From assembly GCA_948567375.1 (NCBI GenBank), contig OX419758.1, positions 49,915,001-49,979,000 on the forward strand: 64,000 nt of DNA, in the 5' to 3' direction. Origin of the DNA: Lunularia cruciata (lineage: Eukaryota > Streptophyta > Marchantiopsida > Lunulariales > Lunulariaceae). Positions 12,201-27,200 of this stretch are shown here, in pieces. The notes under the pieces are model-generated. The model had not been told where the DNA came from. It did not search any database and saw only the letters and a program-made list of their open reading frames with translations. Numbering within the stretch: the first letter of the stretch is position 1; each line of letters starts with the position of its first letter. A program made the position numbers and the translations under genes.

Positions 12201-15200
12201 AAGGCATAATTGAAATAAATTGAGAATAACAGATGGGCAACGGACTAGTAAACAATGTGAAATCGAGAGCATCTATGCAAACAACTGCAAGAAATGGGAA
12301 ACGTTATGTAAGAGCCCGTCAGTAAGCAGTGTGTGAACGATAAAGATTAAGAACATGGGCTGGAGTCAGGTAGGAACACTGTAGATGCAAGAGGTCAAAC
12401 CTGGAATCAGTCAAAGAGGGAAGGAAAAATACTAGGGAGGGAATTAGCTGGGGAATGGAGGAGTGGAACAATACAAGAGTTATCGGATGGTGTGGCTGCA
12501 GACACGGGTCGAAGCGTAACAGGGTAACGAGAGCTAAGTGTAAGAGGACAGGATATAAAGTGTATCTAAACAAGCGCTATGGATGCTCGAGTCCTGAGAC
12601 ACTAAACAGCAAAGGGAAGCAGAAGGCCGCCATAGTAAACCTCCACAAAAACACCTGCGACTTCATCAGTGCCTCACGCAGTGCCGAAGTAGCTGAGCAA
12701 TTGTCAGTACCCCTCGTACCGAGTTTCTGCTAGAAAACTCATGACTGCTAGAAAATTGATATATATAGGTATACGAGAACAGAAGCCGTTCTTGATATAT
12801 TGGTATATGAGAGCAGAAGCCGTTCTGGGAACGGGTTATCCAGAACTCTTGAAGTGCACATATCCGATGAACAACATGTACTTGAATCACAATGCTAGAA
12901 TAGTATTAAAGCTGTAATGTAAAATGCATCGAAAGTAACTTGCAGCAAAGGCAGAAGTGCAGGAAATTGAGAATACCGTACTGCCAATGGACAGTAAAGA
13001 ACGTGAAATCGAGAGCAGCAATGCCAACGTGAGCGTGGGATTAGAAAGCTTGATGTAAGAGTTTGCCAGTAAAAAAGTGAAATCGAGAGCAGCAATGCAA
13101 CCAATAGCGAGAGGCATAGGAAACATGTTGTGTGCTGTAAGAGCCCGCCAGGATGCAGTGCGTGGATGAAGCGAGAGGAATAGGAAACTTGCTGTAATGC
13201 CCACCAGGATGCAGGCCGTAGATGAAGATGAAGAACGTGGGATGGAGTTGGGGAGGAACACAGTAAACACTAGAGATCGAGGCAGGAAGCAGTCAGAAAT
13301 CGAAGGAGAAAGGACTAGAGAGTGAAATAGTAGGGGAATGGAGGAGTGGAACAAAACAAGAATTCTCCAAGGATGTGGCTGCAGAAACGGGTCTAAATGT
13401 AAGAGTGTAACTAGAGCAAAGCGTAAGAGGACAGGATATCTAAAGTATATCACACCCAGCGCTATGGACACCGGAGTCTGGAGACGCTAAACAACTGAAG
13501 GAAGCAGAAGGTGGCCATAGTAAAGCAGAAGGCGGCCGTTCTTGATATATATGACTATAGCAAGAGTAGGTACGAGTACCCACAAGTAATGAGCACGACC
13601 AGAACTGAACATTTGCATTAAACTTGGCCACCGCTAATCTGCCTCTAAGGATTTGACCAAGCGCGCCATAGAAAGAGCAGAACAAAAGTTCGAGGTAATT
13701 CTAAGTTAGCTTGAGTGTTCCGTTAAGTCCTGATCTTTGTGCAAATGTTACAACGACTCGAGTACTATAGAGTTTAGCAAGACTCGGCCGGAATAATACT
13801 ACCCACATAATTTTCTGTGACTTCGTCTTAGTCTCGTACTTGATGGTAACTTCTGTAACTTTTGACTAATCATCCCTTCAGAATCAGACCTGCAGTAGCG
13901 ACTTATTGCGACAATCCAACCTCGAGTCTGGATCTACCTTGACTCCTACAAGGCTTCTTGTCATCTCCATAACTTCGAATATCACATAAAACTATTGAGT
14001 ATGCTTACCAGTCCACTCAAATCGTCATAGACCGTAGCAGACAATCGTCCTATCTTCACTTCGGCGGTTAGATTGTCCCTTAGTTTTCTCTTTCCTATTT
14101 CGGCAATACTGTATGCCATCCGAGCAGGGGGTCTTTTCAAATCCGGTCGAGCGATGAAGGTATGAGCCTGTCAGGGGAAGAGAGGAGTCAAATCAAGACA
14201 AGTAATGCAAATTTTTGACCAAAAATGCAAAAATGGCCTGTCTTCAGTACCTGATTTTCAACCTTCCACAGACTGCAATTGTAGCTCCCCCGATTAGCAC
14301 CGATATTCCAGACTGAGTTCGTATTCTTTTCCGTTGACAGGCTCCACAAAGGCCTCTTCGAAAAGTTGATCTGAGTTACACTGTCCGTGCGTACACAACG
14401 AACCAGGTCAGTTGGTGGCATGCTGGAAGTCTTTGTGGCAATACACCCCAGTGCGACATAACCTACAGGAGCAACTGGGAACCAGATGTATACATCTTCA
14501 AATCCCTTTCCAGAGGTGTGCATCCGTTGTAAATATTTCGTAGGTCTTGCCAAAGTTCCTGTATCGTCTTCTCGCAGAGCTATACCAAAGCTCGGTGGCT
14601 CCAACCTACAGATGGCAGATATTGAGGGGACAAAAATATGATGAGACGAAAAAAAAATACAACGTAACCAGTAACCAGTACGTAAATCAAACTACTCATT
14701 TATTCTAGAGGTCTTAAGTGACGTACCCTTCAACAAGGCAATCACCAATAACAGCATACCCAGGCGGGGGGATAGGCCTCCAAATTGAAACGACACGTCT
14801 AGAGTCTGACCCTTTGTCCCACCACATGCGTTCAAACTGAGGTGTGGTAACACAATTCTTGTTAACCTTTGATGGAGAATCTGGAATCGAGTCTAAGCGA
14901 GAGTAGCTTGGTCTTTTATCAAGCTTCGATTTACCACTTGGATCCTGCTGGGCTGCAGAAACGTCGCTTGATTTCTCGGGTTCACCCCCACTGTTCTCTA
15001 AACCATGCCGAAGTACCTCTCGCAGATCACACAAGAAAGAGTTCGGTGGAGATTCTATTGATGAGTGTGCATAAAATGATCCTACTGCATTTTCAACACG
15101 CCAAATGCTGCAGCCAGGTTTATCCTCCTGCCTGCGAGCACAATGTACCATTTGGCAAGAAAGTGATATGAGAGACCAGTGTTACCATCGAAAGTATTGA

Positions 15201-18200
15201 CCAGTTTACCCTCTCTTGAGATAGAAGGACGCTAAGTAAAAGGTAAATTTGCATCGAAGCAGTATTATCACTTTCTATGACCCCTACCCTGGCTCCCTAG
15301 CTTTCGTGAACGCCTAACTTCATCTATCCTACTCTCAATACTTGCTATAGTGGGCAAACCATTTATACAGACACTAATGCGGACAAACTGCCCTATCATT
15401 ACATACGTCAAAACTCATCTTCTGGGGCATGGGAGCGATCAACGCTGTAATCTAATCATGGAGAATAACAAAATATCCGCACATATTCATTGTTGTGCCC
15501 AATCATGGATTGAAAACTCCAAGGAAATTGTAATACACGCTAAGTTACTCACATCCCACTAGTTGCAAAGGTGAGCAAGAAGAGTACAAAATCACTTGGA
15601 AGTTCCAAAAGTTCAGCTCTGAGTAATAATAGCATGGAATAGCATAGGCTAAAAATAAAGCCACATATCCAGATTTTACTCCATCCTATCGAAGATTACC
15701 TTCCTGGTGGAATATAGTAGATGCAATCGCTGATAGAGCCCGATGTCACAAGGTCTGACCGTATACAGTGAACAACACTGAGAGCTGGTGGGGAAAATCC
15801 TCGCTCGGCAACACACCCTATAGCAGAATAGCCAGGAGGTGGAATAGGAATCCATATACTCCACATCTCGACATTTTCAACAGTTAAATCATCCTGCTGA
15901 GCTTTTCCAACCCTGTTTTGTCCTACTTCCCCAAGGGAAGACCATAAAAGTTCGAAGGAGACTGGTTTCTTGACATGGCGATAAGACTTGCAGACAGCCA
16001 TCACAGCTTGGGATGGCGGTGCAGTCCTGCAGCACAAACTTAGAGAAGTTGAGCGTACATCCCTTTAAATAGCCAACTTAGAGGCTACTATTCTCCTGAG
16101 ACTAACTTGCTCCTGACAACATGTAGGGACTTGTACAGAGACTATATATGGACGAAGAATGATAGAGAAATGCTAGAAAGACAGCAAGAGATGCCTTCAC
16201 GCAGGTTGCAAGCATGACGTCCATACATCTATTGCTAACCAGTTACACCTTACCCTGAGGCTGCACAGTCACTCAATATTGCATAGCCAGGTGGTGCTCT
16301 AGGTCTCCAAATTGTAACTTGCTGTGTGGAATTTAGCCCTACATTGTCATCCAGACTTCCCTCAGTTCGAAACACAACGAAATATATACCACTTCAGAAA
16401 TACAGTGCAAAGATCTGTGGCAGCCCATAGGTTGGAAATAGCATTATTACATTCAGTTTATCCAACAACATTTTGAAGTAGAGTAGACAGGGCATTAGCA
16501 AACGGAGAAGGCCATCACACCTGAACTGGTTACCCAGATGCGGTCAAAATGAGTGCATGGCAGAACCGGACGAGAATCCCCAAAGTAGAATGTTGACGCA
16601 GCATCTTGATGGATTCGGCGCACAAGGCTAATCACATTATATGAAAGTCGCATGTATATGTCGGTGGTTTGAACAATCATTGACGTTTTGTCCTGAACAC
16701 GAGAGTACTCTGCAGTCACATCTAGGGGATCAACCACAACAATGCCAGACCCTCCTTCTATGGTGAGACTTTTGATGTTACCAGTGATCCTCCGATCTTC
16801 TCCCTTTGAAGCAAGCCTGAAAGTAAGAGGAAAAAAAAAGAAAGCAGATGCCGCACATGACCAGTCAGATTTGGATCCAGAGTAAGATCGGGAAACTTTT
16901 TTCAACGTCGTGACAGCACCGTATGCTTTTGAGTTAATGATGACAAACATTCAAATCAATTCATTTAAAAGGAAGTGTAAGACCTCTGATGGTACTAATG
17001 GTCAGTGATGGTACATTCAGTGGAACAAGATTATTTGCAGTGATGCTGGCTTCAACTGTTTCAAGAAAGATCCTGGACTGTTTCTGCTTGCCTGGACTGA
17101 AATGATACGAGAACTTGAAATGATACAACAAGGATATGCAGTACTAATCAACCAAAGATAGACTAGGTTACCTCAGCCCTCCTCATATGCTGCTACTTGA
17201 TAAGAGAATGCAATGATTACACAAAACAATGCTATGCACAGAATTTCCATCACGGCTAAACAAGATTTGCTGATAACCCTATAACAATAACAAGATTTGT
17301 GTCCCGACTAGCAATCTTCGGGACTTAGTTCTTGAATGAATGTTTGACTACAGTCCCCACGCCCATCATGAAGCAATCCCATTAATTTGAATCTCATATC
17401 TTTCACACACTCTGTTTCCTTGATCGTGCTTACATAAGATTGAAGCTCAGCTTGGCCCTCAGAAGTCTTTCTCGCTGGGCCAGGCTACCAGACGGCCATT
17501 TTGTACTGTCGTAGAAAGTGAGCTCTGGTGATACAGCCTGTTAATACAAAAAGCTCCTCAGTTTTTACAGATATTTCAGGAATTCACTTATCTACGTTAG
17601 ATGACGAAACAGGTGGATTCATTGTTTGAGTCAACAGAGCATTACTGCAGCAAAATTGTGTTCTTCATAACGAAAGAAGATCTTTTGAGATCCCTACTCT
17701 AAGATTGAAACAACACAAGTTAATTTAGGGATGAGATGATTCTTCGACCAAAAATTGCAGAAGCTTCAGACTACAGCTAGGTCAGATGCGCTTAAGCTGT
17801 TCCTTGATTCGCTTACCTGCACGTCCAGCACGAAATTTCTGATTTCTGAAGACTCATTCTGACCAGTTGCAATTCTCAGAGCCTTCCCTCTACCGCCAGT
17901 CTTTTGACTCGACATAGGTTCCAACTTATCTTCTGAACCTTCGAGCACCACCCCATCTTCCGGTACAGCACTGTAAGAACTGTCGCTGCTCAGATATACG
18001 CACTTGCTTAACCACAGGCCATTCTGCATTACGTACAGTTTACATTTAGTCGTCTTATCTGTACTGTGGAAAATTCACGCTAAAAGCAGAGCCATCCTAG
18101 AGTTTCTTCCCACCTAAAAGACCGGTGGAACTAGTTCTAAAATCACGAAGTTGCCTGTTTTATCTTGGACCGAAATCACTTGAAGCTCTACTAACACCCT

Positions 18201-21200
18201 AAGAGCAGGAGAAAGATGAAGTACTTTCCACTGGTTCGTATAAGCGTATGTATCCATGAATAAGCAAGTCACCATGAGAATGAAAATAAAGGTAAAGTGA
18301 TAAACATACCTTGATACGAATGTTTTTAAATCGCAAATGTTTGAATCGACCAACGAAGATAAGTGGTTCCAGATCCACCTTTGGAAAGCTGCTTATGGTC
18401 TCTGGCATATCCAAGCACAGAGTTTTTCCACCTCCGTCATATATGAACTCATCAACACCATGAGCGTCAGCCACTAGTTGCCTCTCTGGACACAACACAA
18501 CAGTATCTTCCAACTGCGAGTAGGGACTCGTGTTGAGTCTGATGTAATCACTCAATGTGGCAGGATCATTGCTTACATCCATCGCTTCATCCCTCCCTGT
18601 TATAGAAGCAAGAGAAGGTACAAAGAACTCTCCTATAGCTAGTAAAAAGTCGACAACAACAAGTAGCCTTGGACGCTGTACACAGATCACAACTGTTTGT
18701 GAGTCCCGCTTATACCTCATATCCATTACAAGCATAGTCAGCTCTGGGCTCCCTGTGCTCTCTGACTCCATCCCCCGACTGTTACCCCCACGAGAGTCAC
18801 TAAAGTCAACACCTGATCCAGTGGATGAGTCCACATCCGACATTGAGCCCAGCATAAGGCGCATCTCCGGCTTAGTGTCGGCACGAAGATCAACAACAGA
18901 CAATTTCGGCAGCGTTAGATAGATGTCCATCTCGAGTGCTGTGGTTGTGCAGTAATTCAGCCAGAACTTTTGAATCTGCAGTTCAACAACCAGCAATTTA
19001 GCAAAGTAAAAGAGTTCATAAACAACTCCTATCAAGTTCCTCTATTGCAATATATAGGTATCTGAGTACAGAAGACGTTCTGGGAACGGGTTATCCAGAA
19101 CTCATGAAATGCAAATGATCGATAAGCAATATGTACATGATTCACAATGCTAGAGTAGTGTAAAGCCCTAAGGTAGAATGCATCGAAGGTAACCTGCAGC
19201 AAAGGCACAATTGAAACAAATCGAGAATCACAGATGGCCAACAGACGAGTAAACAACATGAAATCGCGAGCATCTATGCAAACGACTGCGGGAAATAGGA
19301 AACGGTATGTAAGAGCCCGCCAGTAAGCAGTGCGTGAACGATAAAGATGAAGAACGTGGGCTGGAGTCGGGTAGGAACACTGTAGACACGAGAGGTCAAA
19401 CCATGAATCATTCAAAGAGCAAAGGAAAAATACTATGGAGGCAATTAGCTGGGGAATGGAGGAGTGGCACAATACAAGAGTTATAGGATGGTGTGGCTGC
19501 AGAAATGAGTCGAAGTGTAACAGGGTAACAAGCGCGAAGTGTAAGAGGACAGGATATAAAGTATATCACAACAAGCACTGTGGACACTTGAGTCCTGAGA
19601 CACTAAACAGCAAAGGGAAGCAGGAGGCGGCCATAGTAAAACTCCACGAAAACACCTGCAACTTCATCAGTGCCTCACGCAGTGCCAAAGTAGCTGAGCA
19701 ACTGTCAGTACCCTTGTACCGAGTTTCTGCTCGAAAACTCATGAGTGCCAAGGCAATCTTGGTTGCTTCCATCGGTGCCGCTCGACATAATAAACAGCCA
19801 GTGGAAGGCTACAAAAACGAACCAATGGAGCTTAAGTTCCCCCAAAAGAGCAGAAATAGGAAAAATGCAGAATGTAGCAAAAAACGAAATAGTCAACAAG
19901 CAGAGGAAGAACATAAAATCAAAGGCAGGAGAGTGTGAGGGATTCAAGACATCCCTTGAAAATGCCGACAAGGACAACATCTATTAGTATTCGCAGCAAG
20001 TAAAACCTAGCAAATTTTATACAATATTGCAATATATATTGTAACCTATTAATGAGAAAACCACCAGTAGTTAGCTAGTAGATTGCCTCAAACGAATATC
20101 ACAGGATCAGATTCACAAGATATCTTCTTGCTCGGAGAAGACCCACCACAAACCTCAAAATCTTCAGCTTCAACAGAAGCCAGTAATTCAAGTAGGGAGG
20201 GAGCCAAAATAATCATGTCAGTATGGGTAGCTTAACATAAATATAGACCTCGATAGTAATGTTCTGATACCAAAGAACGTCACATATCACGGCTAAAAGG
20301 GTCAAATGTTCCATGCGATTCGAGTGAGCAGTAGTGAAGCAAGAATGTACCTCCAAACGAGCCAGAGGTAACTCCCGTTCGACCCCATTATAGAGTTCCA
20401 ACTCCACATGTCGAATAGCAACATTCACTCGTGTCTTAGTCCATGTCAGCACTGGTTTGCCATCAGCGTTACCTGTGTGAGCTACTTGTTCCTCTGCTTC
20501 TTGGGGTGGCTCAAGATTCATAAATTCTTGGTTTCCAGCTTCGCTTGATCCGACTTCCTCGCGGAAAGTCGGTGGGAGATTGGGCTGTTCCGAGACATTT
20601 GTTGAAGCACAATCGATTATAACGAGGTACTCTTTGTCAGACATAACTCCACAAAGCATATCCACCTGTTCGCCGATAAACACAACAAAGTAGGAAATTA
20701 TTGCAAGCTTTTCAAGAGGAGGGGCGCGACACCGCTTCAGAACCTAAATATAGTTCCACTGTAACCAACTGGATTCTTCTTGAGTTAGACTTTCAAGATG
20801 AATGCATGGCGGAGGAGCTTGAATGGTATATCGAAAGAGCAGTTTTGTCCATGCCCAAAAGACAAAATCCGCTCTGGTCAATGGGCCTACGTAGCGTAAC
20901 TAAAAATTGAATTTCGCCTGATCTCTGGAACCAAAAGGAAAGATGGATACTTATGCAGAGAAATTATTTTTTGATACTCTAAGTCCGCCACTACAAACCA
21001 ACTTCATATTTGTTATATCTGCCTAGGCAACGCGCCATTGCTATATTTGTGACAACTCTGTCTGGACAACGCGGTATAAGAGCTTTTATAAGCATGTAAT
21101 GAACCAAGCATGACATCTAAGCATCTACGGAACAATGTAAACCTTGGAGGATCTCATTGAAGCAATAATAAGATAGGTTAGTACTTATGTCAGGCAAGGC

Positions 21201-24200
21201 TAGCTAATGTCCAGCGTGCAACATGTGCATCGCATACAGTAGCCTTGGCTGATAAATTGTGGAACTCATCTATTGGGCACAAAGTAGTCAACGCGCACCT
21301 GAACATCCACTTGCATCTCTGGAACCTTTTTAAATAGGTCTCGCAGTGGTCTTTTCACAGTTATGTGAATTCCAGACGCCTCTTCAATCATAGGTTTGCC
21401 AGGTTCACCATCGATTCCCACAACCATATTGATATCTCTTATCTACACAAAACCGATATCGATTAGATATCGATTAGATATCGATTAAATCGTTTACAGC
21501 TAAACAGGAATACAATGATTAAGGCATCCAGAATATTGTTGAGGTTGCGTGAGCCAACTTACCTCCGCCGAAAGGACATCCATATGAACAGCAGAAGGAT
21601 CACTCTTGGAGCCACCGTGCCAGTGGAAATTGTTGAGGACTTCAAGGTGGCCTAGATCCATGTGCATGAACCTAACAACCAAACAGCGGGAAGTGTGAGC
21701 TACAAAGAAACGAGCACAGCTATATGACTACAGCTTCGTTAAATTACAACCAACTGACAAAGTTACAAACACTTGATAACAAGGGTCATATTGCTTGTTG
21801 TTGCAAATACAATTTAGCACCCAAGTTCACTCACTCTCTACTCTCGGAGTTCCGTGGCATGATGATGATCGGCGTGTCTAATGAAACATTCAGCTTGAGG
21901 GCTGGTCCACCTTCAATATCAGATTGCTGGATAAGCTTTTCAATACCTCCGACCTTATCCACGACAGTGATGACCTGCTGCACTTGTGGGGTGGCTAATG
22001 CATAAAAGTAGGCTGTGATCTGGCAAAATCGAGAAGATAGAGTGATAAATGTTGATTCAGGATAGTCACACAGACGGAAACTCCACACTGACCATGTTCA
22101 AGACCTTACATTATTTGTTTCAGAGTACGTTGAGGTCAATCGCATGCATCCTCCCTAAATGTTACGGTGGCCAGATTGACAAATGTGTGTTACATATTTT
22201 GGAGTTTTGGTAGTTATTCACAAGGTCAGGTGCGTCTTCTCACCTCCTGAATGAATCTGTAAAGGAACACAATTCGCACGGCTGATAGCTTCCCTGTTAA
22301 ACTGTAGTCGTGCCCTTGAAAATCATCGTCATCCTTATTGAAGGATTGAAACTCTAACTGTTTGTAGGAGCAGATGCAAACACGTAAGTGTCAATAGATT
22401 TCTTGCAGGACTTAGAAGGCAATCTTGTGGACAGTACCCTCCACAGTCTCGACATCGTGAATTTTCACTGCCAGTGAAGCTACTTACGTGTTTGAACGAA
22501 TTCTTTCCTAAGTCGAGACTCGCACAACTATTTGATTGTCAGACAACAAATCGAGTAGTACTTGGCTTGTAACTTGAAAGGTAAAGACGAGCAGATCACC
22601 TCCACAAGGGATCCGCATCCAGGATCCCGGATGTCACAAAGCCAGCCCCAACGGTGATCAGGACCCAAGAGTGTATCACAAACCCGTAGATTTCCTAGGG
22701 TGCTTGAGATAGTGTATGAACCTGGATAGACCTGCCCATATCATGATCCAAACAGTCCAGACAAGTTAGGCAAAATCTTCATGTTAATTTACACGCTTAT
22801 ACCATTCCGAGCGCAGCTACATGGTATGTCCTCCCATCTCACTCGAAAGTAGCATAGCTCGGATGCTCTAGTGATGGTCAAGAGAAAATAAGGAGCCAAC
22901 TACTTGAACACCGTCATCGTCCTGAAAAAATCAAGAAAAACAATTACCTTCAAATCCATCATAAATTTCTCTTGAGCTAGCATCGCTAACTGGGAGCCAT
23001 CTTCTTTGTTCAAATAGATGCGCGCACTCTCCATGTCCATACGAAGACGAAAGACAACTCTCGACTTGCCACGACCGAGCAAGCCTTTCACAATGTGTCG
23101 CTCAGCTGTCTCTACTGTCTCAGTCGCCAGTGCTTCGCCTGAAGAAGCGGAAACGAGACCACTAGAGCGCTTGGCGAGAGCTGCGGCATCCATGTCCATC
23201 ACCTCACTTAATTCTGATCCAAAATCGATTATCGCTACTACTGTAGGCCGGTTGCAGAAAAAGTCGAGAGTTGCCATGCGTATATTCATCTGAGAACGAA
23301 GGCAATGAACACAGCAGTCAGTTTCCATTGTAGTATCGATTCGAATCCGATAGGAAGTATGTTACTTATAAATAAGGGCGGATCTAAACATAGAAATGTC
23401 TCCCAAAAAGACGAGCTATCTAGACAAAAGATAAATGGAAACTAAGAAAGGCAAGTACCTGTGTGTCTGTGCCGTTATAGTCAACAGATTCCTTGTGTCT
23501 GATAATGAGCCTTAGATTCACAAAGTCAGACACCTCAACCTCGTCATGTTCCTTGAATATCTCATCCAGAAGCGCTTCTGCCTTTACTGCACTTAGAGGA
23601 TCAAGCTTCCAGTGTGGAAGAGATTTCCCACTTGCCGATGGCTCAAGTTTTGTAGATGAAGTATAACGAAATGAGCTTGACGGGCTCTGGGCTGCTGAGA
23701 CACTTGAGTCGGGTGAGTCCCTCCCAAAGTCTGGCAATGCATCATCAAAATCGTCGTCATCGTCCTCCATAGCCACATTCAGAGGTGGAATGCCCTCAGC
23801 ACTCCAAGAACCTCCGTGCTCGGTTGGATCCAGTGTGAAGTGTGAGCTACTTGTAGGTATGGAAGACCGGGCAATATAGCGACAAGACAGACCAATATGT
23901 CCTTGAAGTTCATCCTCAATTTTTAGCGAGTGCAATTTCACTCCAATCAGCATATCATATTGCCGCTGTAGTAGGTCAACCTGTAAGAATAGAACATATC
24001 AATAATCAGATTCTTGGTGTCGTACGATTGGGTAATCGTACGTGATACTTCAGCAACTGAAGTATCACGCAATTTCAGTTTGATGAGGTAGAAGCTGGAA
24101 AAACCATGTAACACACAACTTTCGGTCCGTGTCAGTGAAATAAATCACTGACAACATAATAATGTGAACGTCGCACTATTTTACCTTGCCGCCAGTAGCC

Positions 24201-27200
24201 TGCATCTGTATAATGCGTGTTTCTTCTTCACTCGACTGCCTTCCAGCCAGAGCTGGGCGGTGGCTCTTCAATAAACAGGAATTTATTCATCAGAATGCAA
24301 GAGTCGACAAGCTGTACGTAATTCTCGGTATCAACTTTTCAAAATTTAAAGGTATTAAAACCCCTTTACAATGTGGACCAAGTACTTCAAAAATTACGAT
24401 CCTAAAAAATGTTAAATACAGAGACTATTTGAAGTCGCTCTGGTTTGAGCAGGTACCGATCCATAAATGGACAACTGAAACTCATCCAAAGAACCCATGA
24501 CGAGTAAATGCGGCTGCTTATGTAGATCCACCGAGTCAACGTCAGTATCATCAGAGTCATTTTCCGCAAACTCTGCTGGTAGAGACAGAGATGATGGTAC
24601 CTGTAAAGAATATGAAAATGGATTATTTCAAAAAGGAAACAAACGCATCGAGTGACAAAATATAAAACCCGTTACTTGAAAACGATTTCATACCCACGTA
24701 AGACCACTGGACACGATATGATTCGGACATTGTGATCTAGATATGAGAAGTAAATCCCGCAGTGGAACAAATGCAGCAGGGCACTCGTTAGATTGTAATC
24801 ATTTGTAAGAATGGAAGCTCCTCGAAATAGATTACTGCAGCGCTGGGGATTCACAACTTACAGATGCTTTGTACGTAGCCCGCGTTAGCTCTTTAAGCCA
24901 AGCCGCCTGAGCTTCTTTGTTTTTCAGTTGCAAGAGGACAGCGTGTGAGGACTCAATACCCTACAAAACTCAAGTGAAAGATCTTTCTGATTCAGAAAAC
25001 GAACCATAGTATTTGGATTTTGCTAAAAATTACACATTTATTCGCTAGTTAGAAATTAACGAGTACAATGACCTCCATTCTTGAACTATTGCCTCTTGTG
25101 TGTGAATGTTCTTGGCCATGGATACACAGTTCCTCGTAAGTGCATTGTAACACAGTAAATATCCAGGAGCCCAATTCAAAGAATTCAAGGGAACAGCGCT
25201 GCAAATTAAATAGACACTGATTGATTCGGTCCAGGTGGGAACCAGCACTTCAGTGGTTAACTGCTTTCGTTTTCAAACTCTTGTGGTCTCACAAAACCCT
25301 AACTAAACAGAAACCAGATAGTGACAGACAATTGCCAACTCCCAAAAAATGTTTAGTGCTCAGGGGGTCCACTGGCATAGCAATTTGAGCAGCCCAAGCA
25401 TCCTCTCAGCCTCTGCTATCCGGATTGTATTTGAAAGCCCTTCCGAATGTGTATATACGAACAGTAAGCAAATTCTTCAGTAAGTCTACCTTTTGCACAT
25501 CAACTCCTCGGTGGAAAATACCAACAACGCACTCGGATCCAACTATACTCGTGGGCGGAACTTCCAGGGCCTGTTTGCCAACGACGCTGCAACGTGCAAC
25601 ACAAACTTGTAAATTAAAAAGGAGCACAACTTGACCTTCACAAGCAAAGCTCCTATAGTAACATATTGAGTGTATCGAAATGAAACCCGTTCGTTAGAAC
25701 ACGGTTAGTTAGCTCCTAATGTAATTTACGAGTTCAAAGCTCCGCAATTTAATACTGCACTAAGGACATGTCGGATTCTGTAAGATAAATACTGGACTGT
25801 TTTGTTTTGACATATTTGTACAATGGAATACAGAACCTGTTGTAAACAACCCAGTTCCATACCATGTTTTGTTTTGACATGCAAAGAGTGTATGAATACG
25901 GAACCCGGTCGTTAGAACACAGTTCTACACTCACTTACTACTGGACAAGACATGACATAGTGAACGAGGTACGAAGTAAATCCCTCATAAACATCATTCA
26001 CATCTAGTGGTGACCAAGCTCTCCTGTTAGTTTGTGCCTGCAAAACAAAATTCGTGTGACGAAAGGATCTTCGATGATTAGTCAAAGGTATTAGACTTTC
26101 TCAATATTCATAGCATATCGCAGCTAAACGTAAAGTAAAAGTCGTTTTAAGCTTCCTAGAAGCCCAAGAAGGTGTGTATGAGGACTGGGATTTGCCCCTG
26201 CATATTCTATATCAACATAAATGCATCAACATGTTAAATGATGGAATATAGAATCCGTTGTAAAGAACCCAGTTCCATACCCACGTCTCATTGGATTGAC
26301 TCTGACATTTGACAGTAACATATTTGAGCAACGGGAGCAAAGCCGTTTGAAGAACGGGGGATCTAGAACCCATTTAGTAGGGAACTGGGAACGTGCATAT
26401 GAAATGCAAGTGTGGAAATTGAATTGAATTAATCAAAGCAGGGAAATACAAAACGAAAGACAAAACGGAACTGATAGAAAGCAGGAACGGAGATTAGAAC
26501 ATTTCTCCAGTAGCACCTGGAACTAGTATGCATCTTGTAGAGAAAAACAACAACCTCTTGGAACAGCAACAGAGAAAGCATCTGAAATTGAAAGCAGCGA
26601 AGAATCATAGAGCGAGTGAGGAAACCATGGCTTTAGTGGAGGATGTGTGGGATGGGGCGACGCACGACAGGACTGGACAGTGTATATCATAGCATGCCTT
26701 ATGAGCGCATGCATTGTAAAATACTGAACACTAGAAGGAAGCAGACAGACTGTCATAGACACATATGTGAAATGCTGGACTGTTTTGTGTCGACATGTAG
26801 GACAATATACACTCGGTGTTCACTAAAAATCAAAGAGGCGTTGGTCATGGAAGTTACGTCCAGCCGTTACTCCGCCAAGGTTGTCGCTCTTTTAGTTCCA
26901 GGAACGGACTGCTTATTTGGGATAAACCATGTGTACTGCATATATCTCTTCACAACGTGTCTTGGTGTCTTGATGATCGGCAAAATTCTGCTCTTCTCCA
27001 TGTATTTGAGCTGTTAATTAATTTGGATATTGCGTTTTTACCAAGAAAGGCTTCGGCTCATCTAGACCTATTATGCGCGGCAGAATGCATTTGGTTCGAC
27101 ATTCAAACTGTTCGACTGAGATCAACAGAAGATCCAAATCGTTTTCAAGTACTGGTTGGAGGATATTGGGAAATGAAGTTCTGGTAGGAGGAAATTGGTA

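Noticed and set aside
12887-13471. 194-codon minus ORF and similar frames (19032-19472, 27508-27864) as real proteins
   Set aside because: They sit on a CT-rich strand of a repeat, match no reverse transcriptase or other domain, and are broken or shifted in most copies.
16495-16533. Extending VPS13 exon 37 to the GTGTGATGG donor
   Set aside because: That end is in phase 1, while exon 38 can only be joined in phase 0 because of a TGA just before its acceptor.
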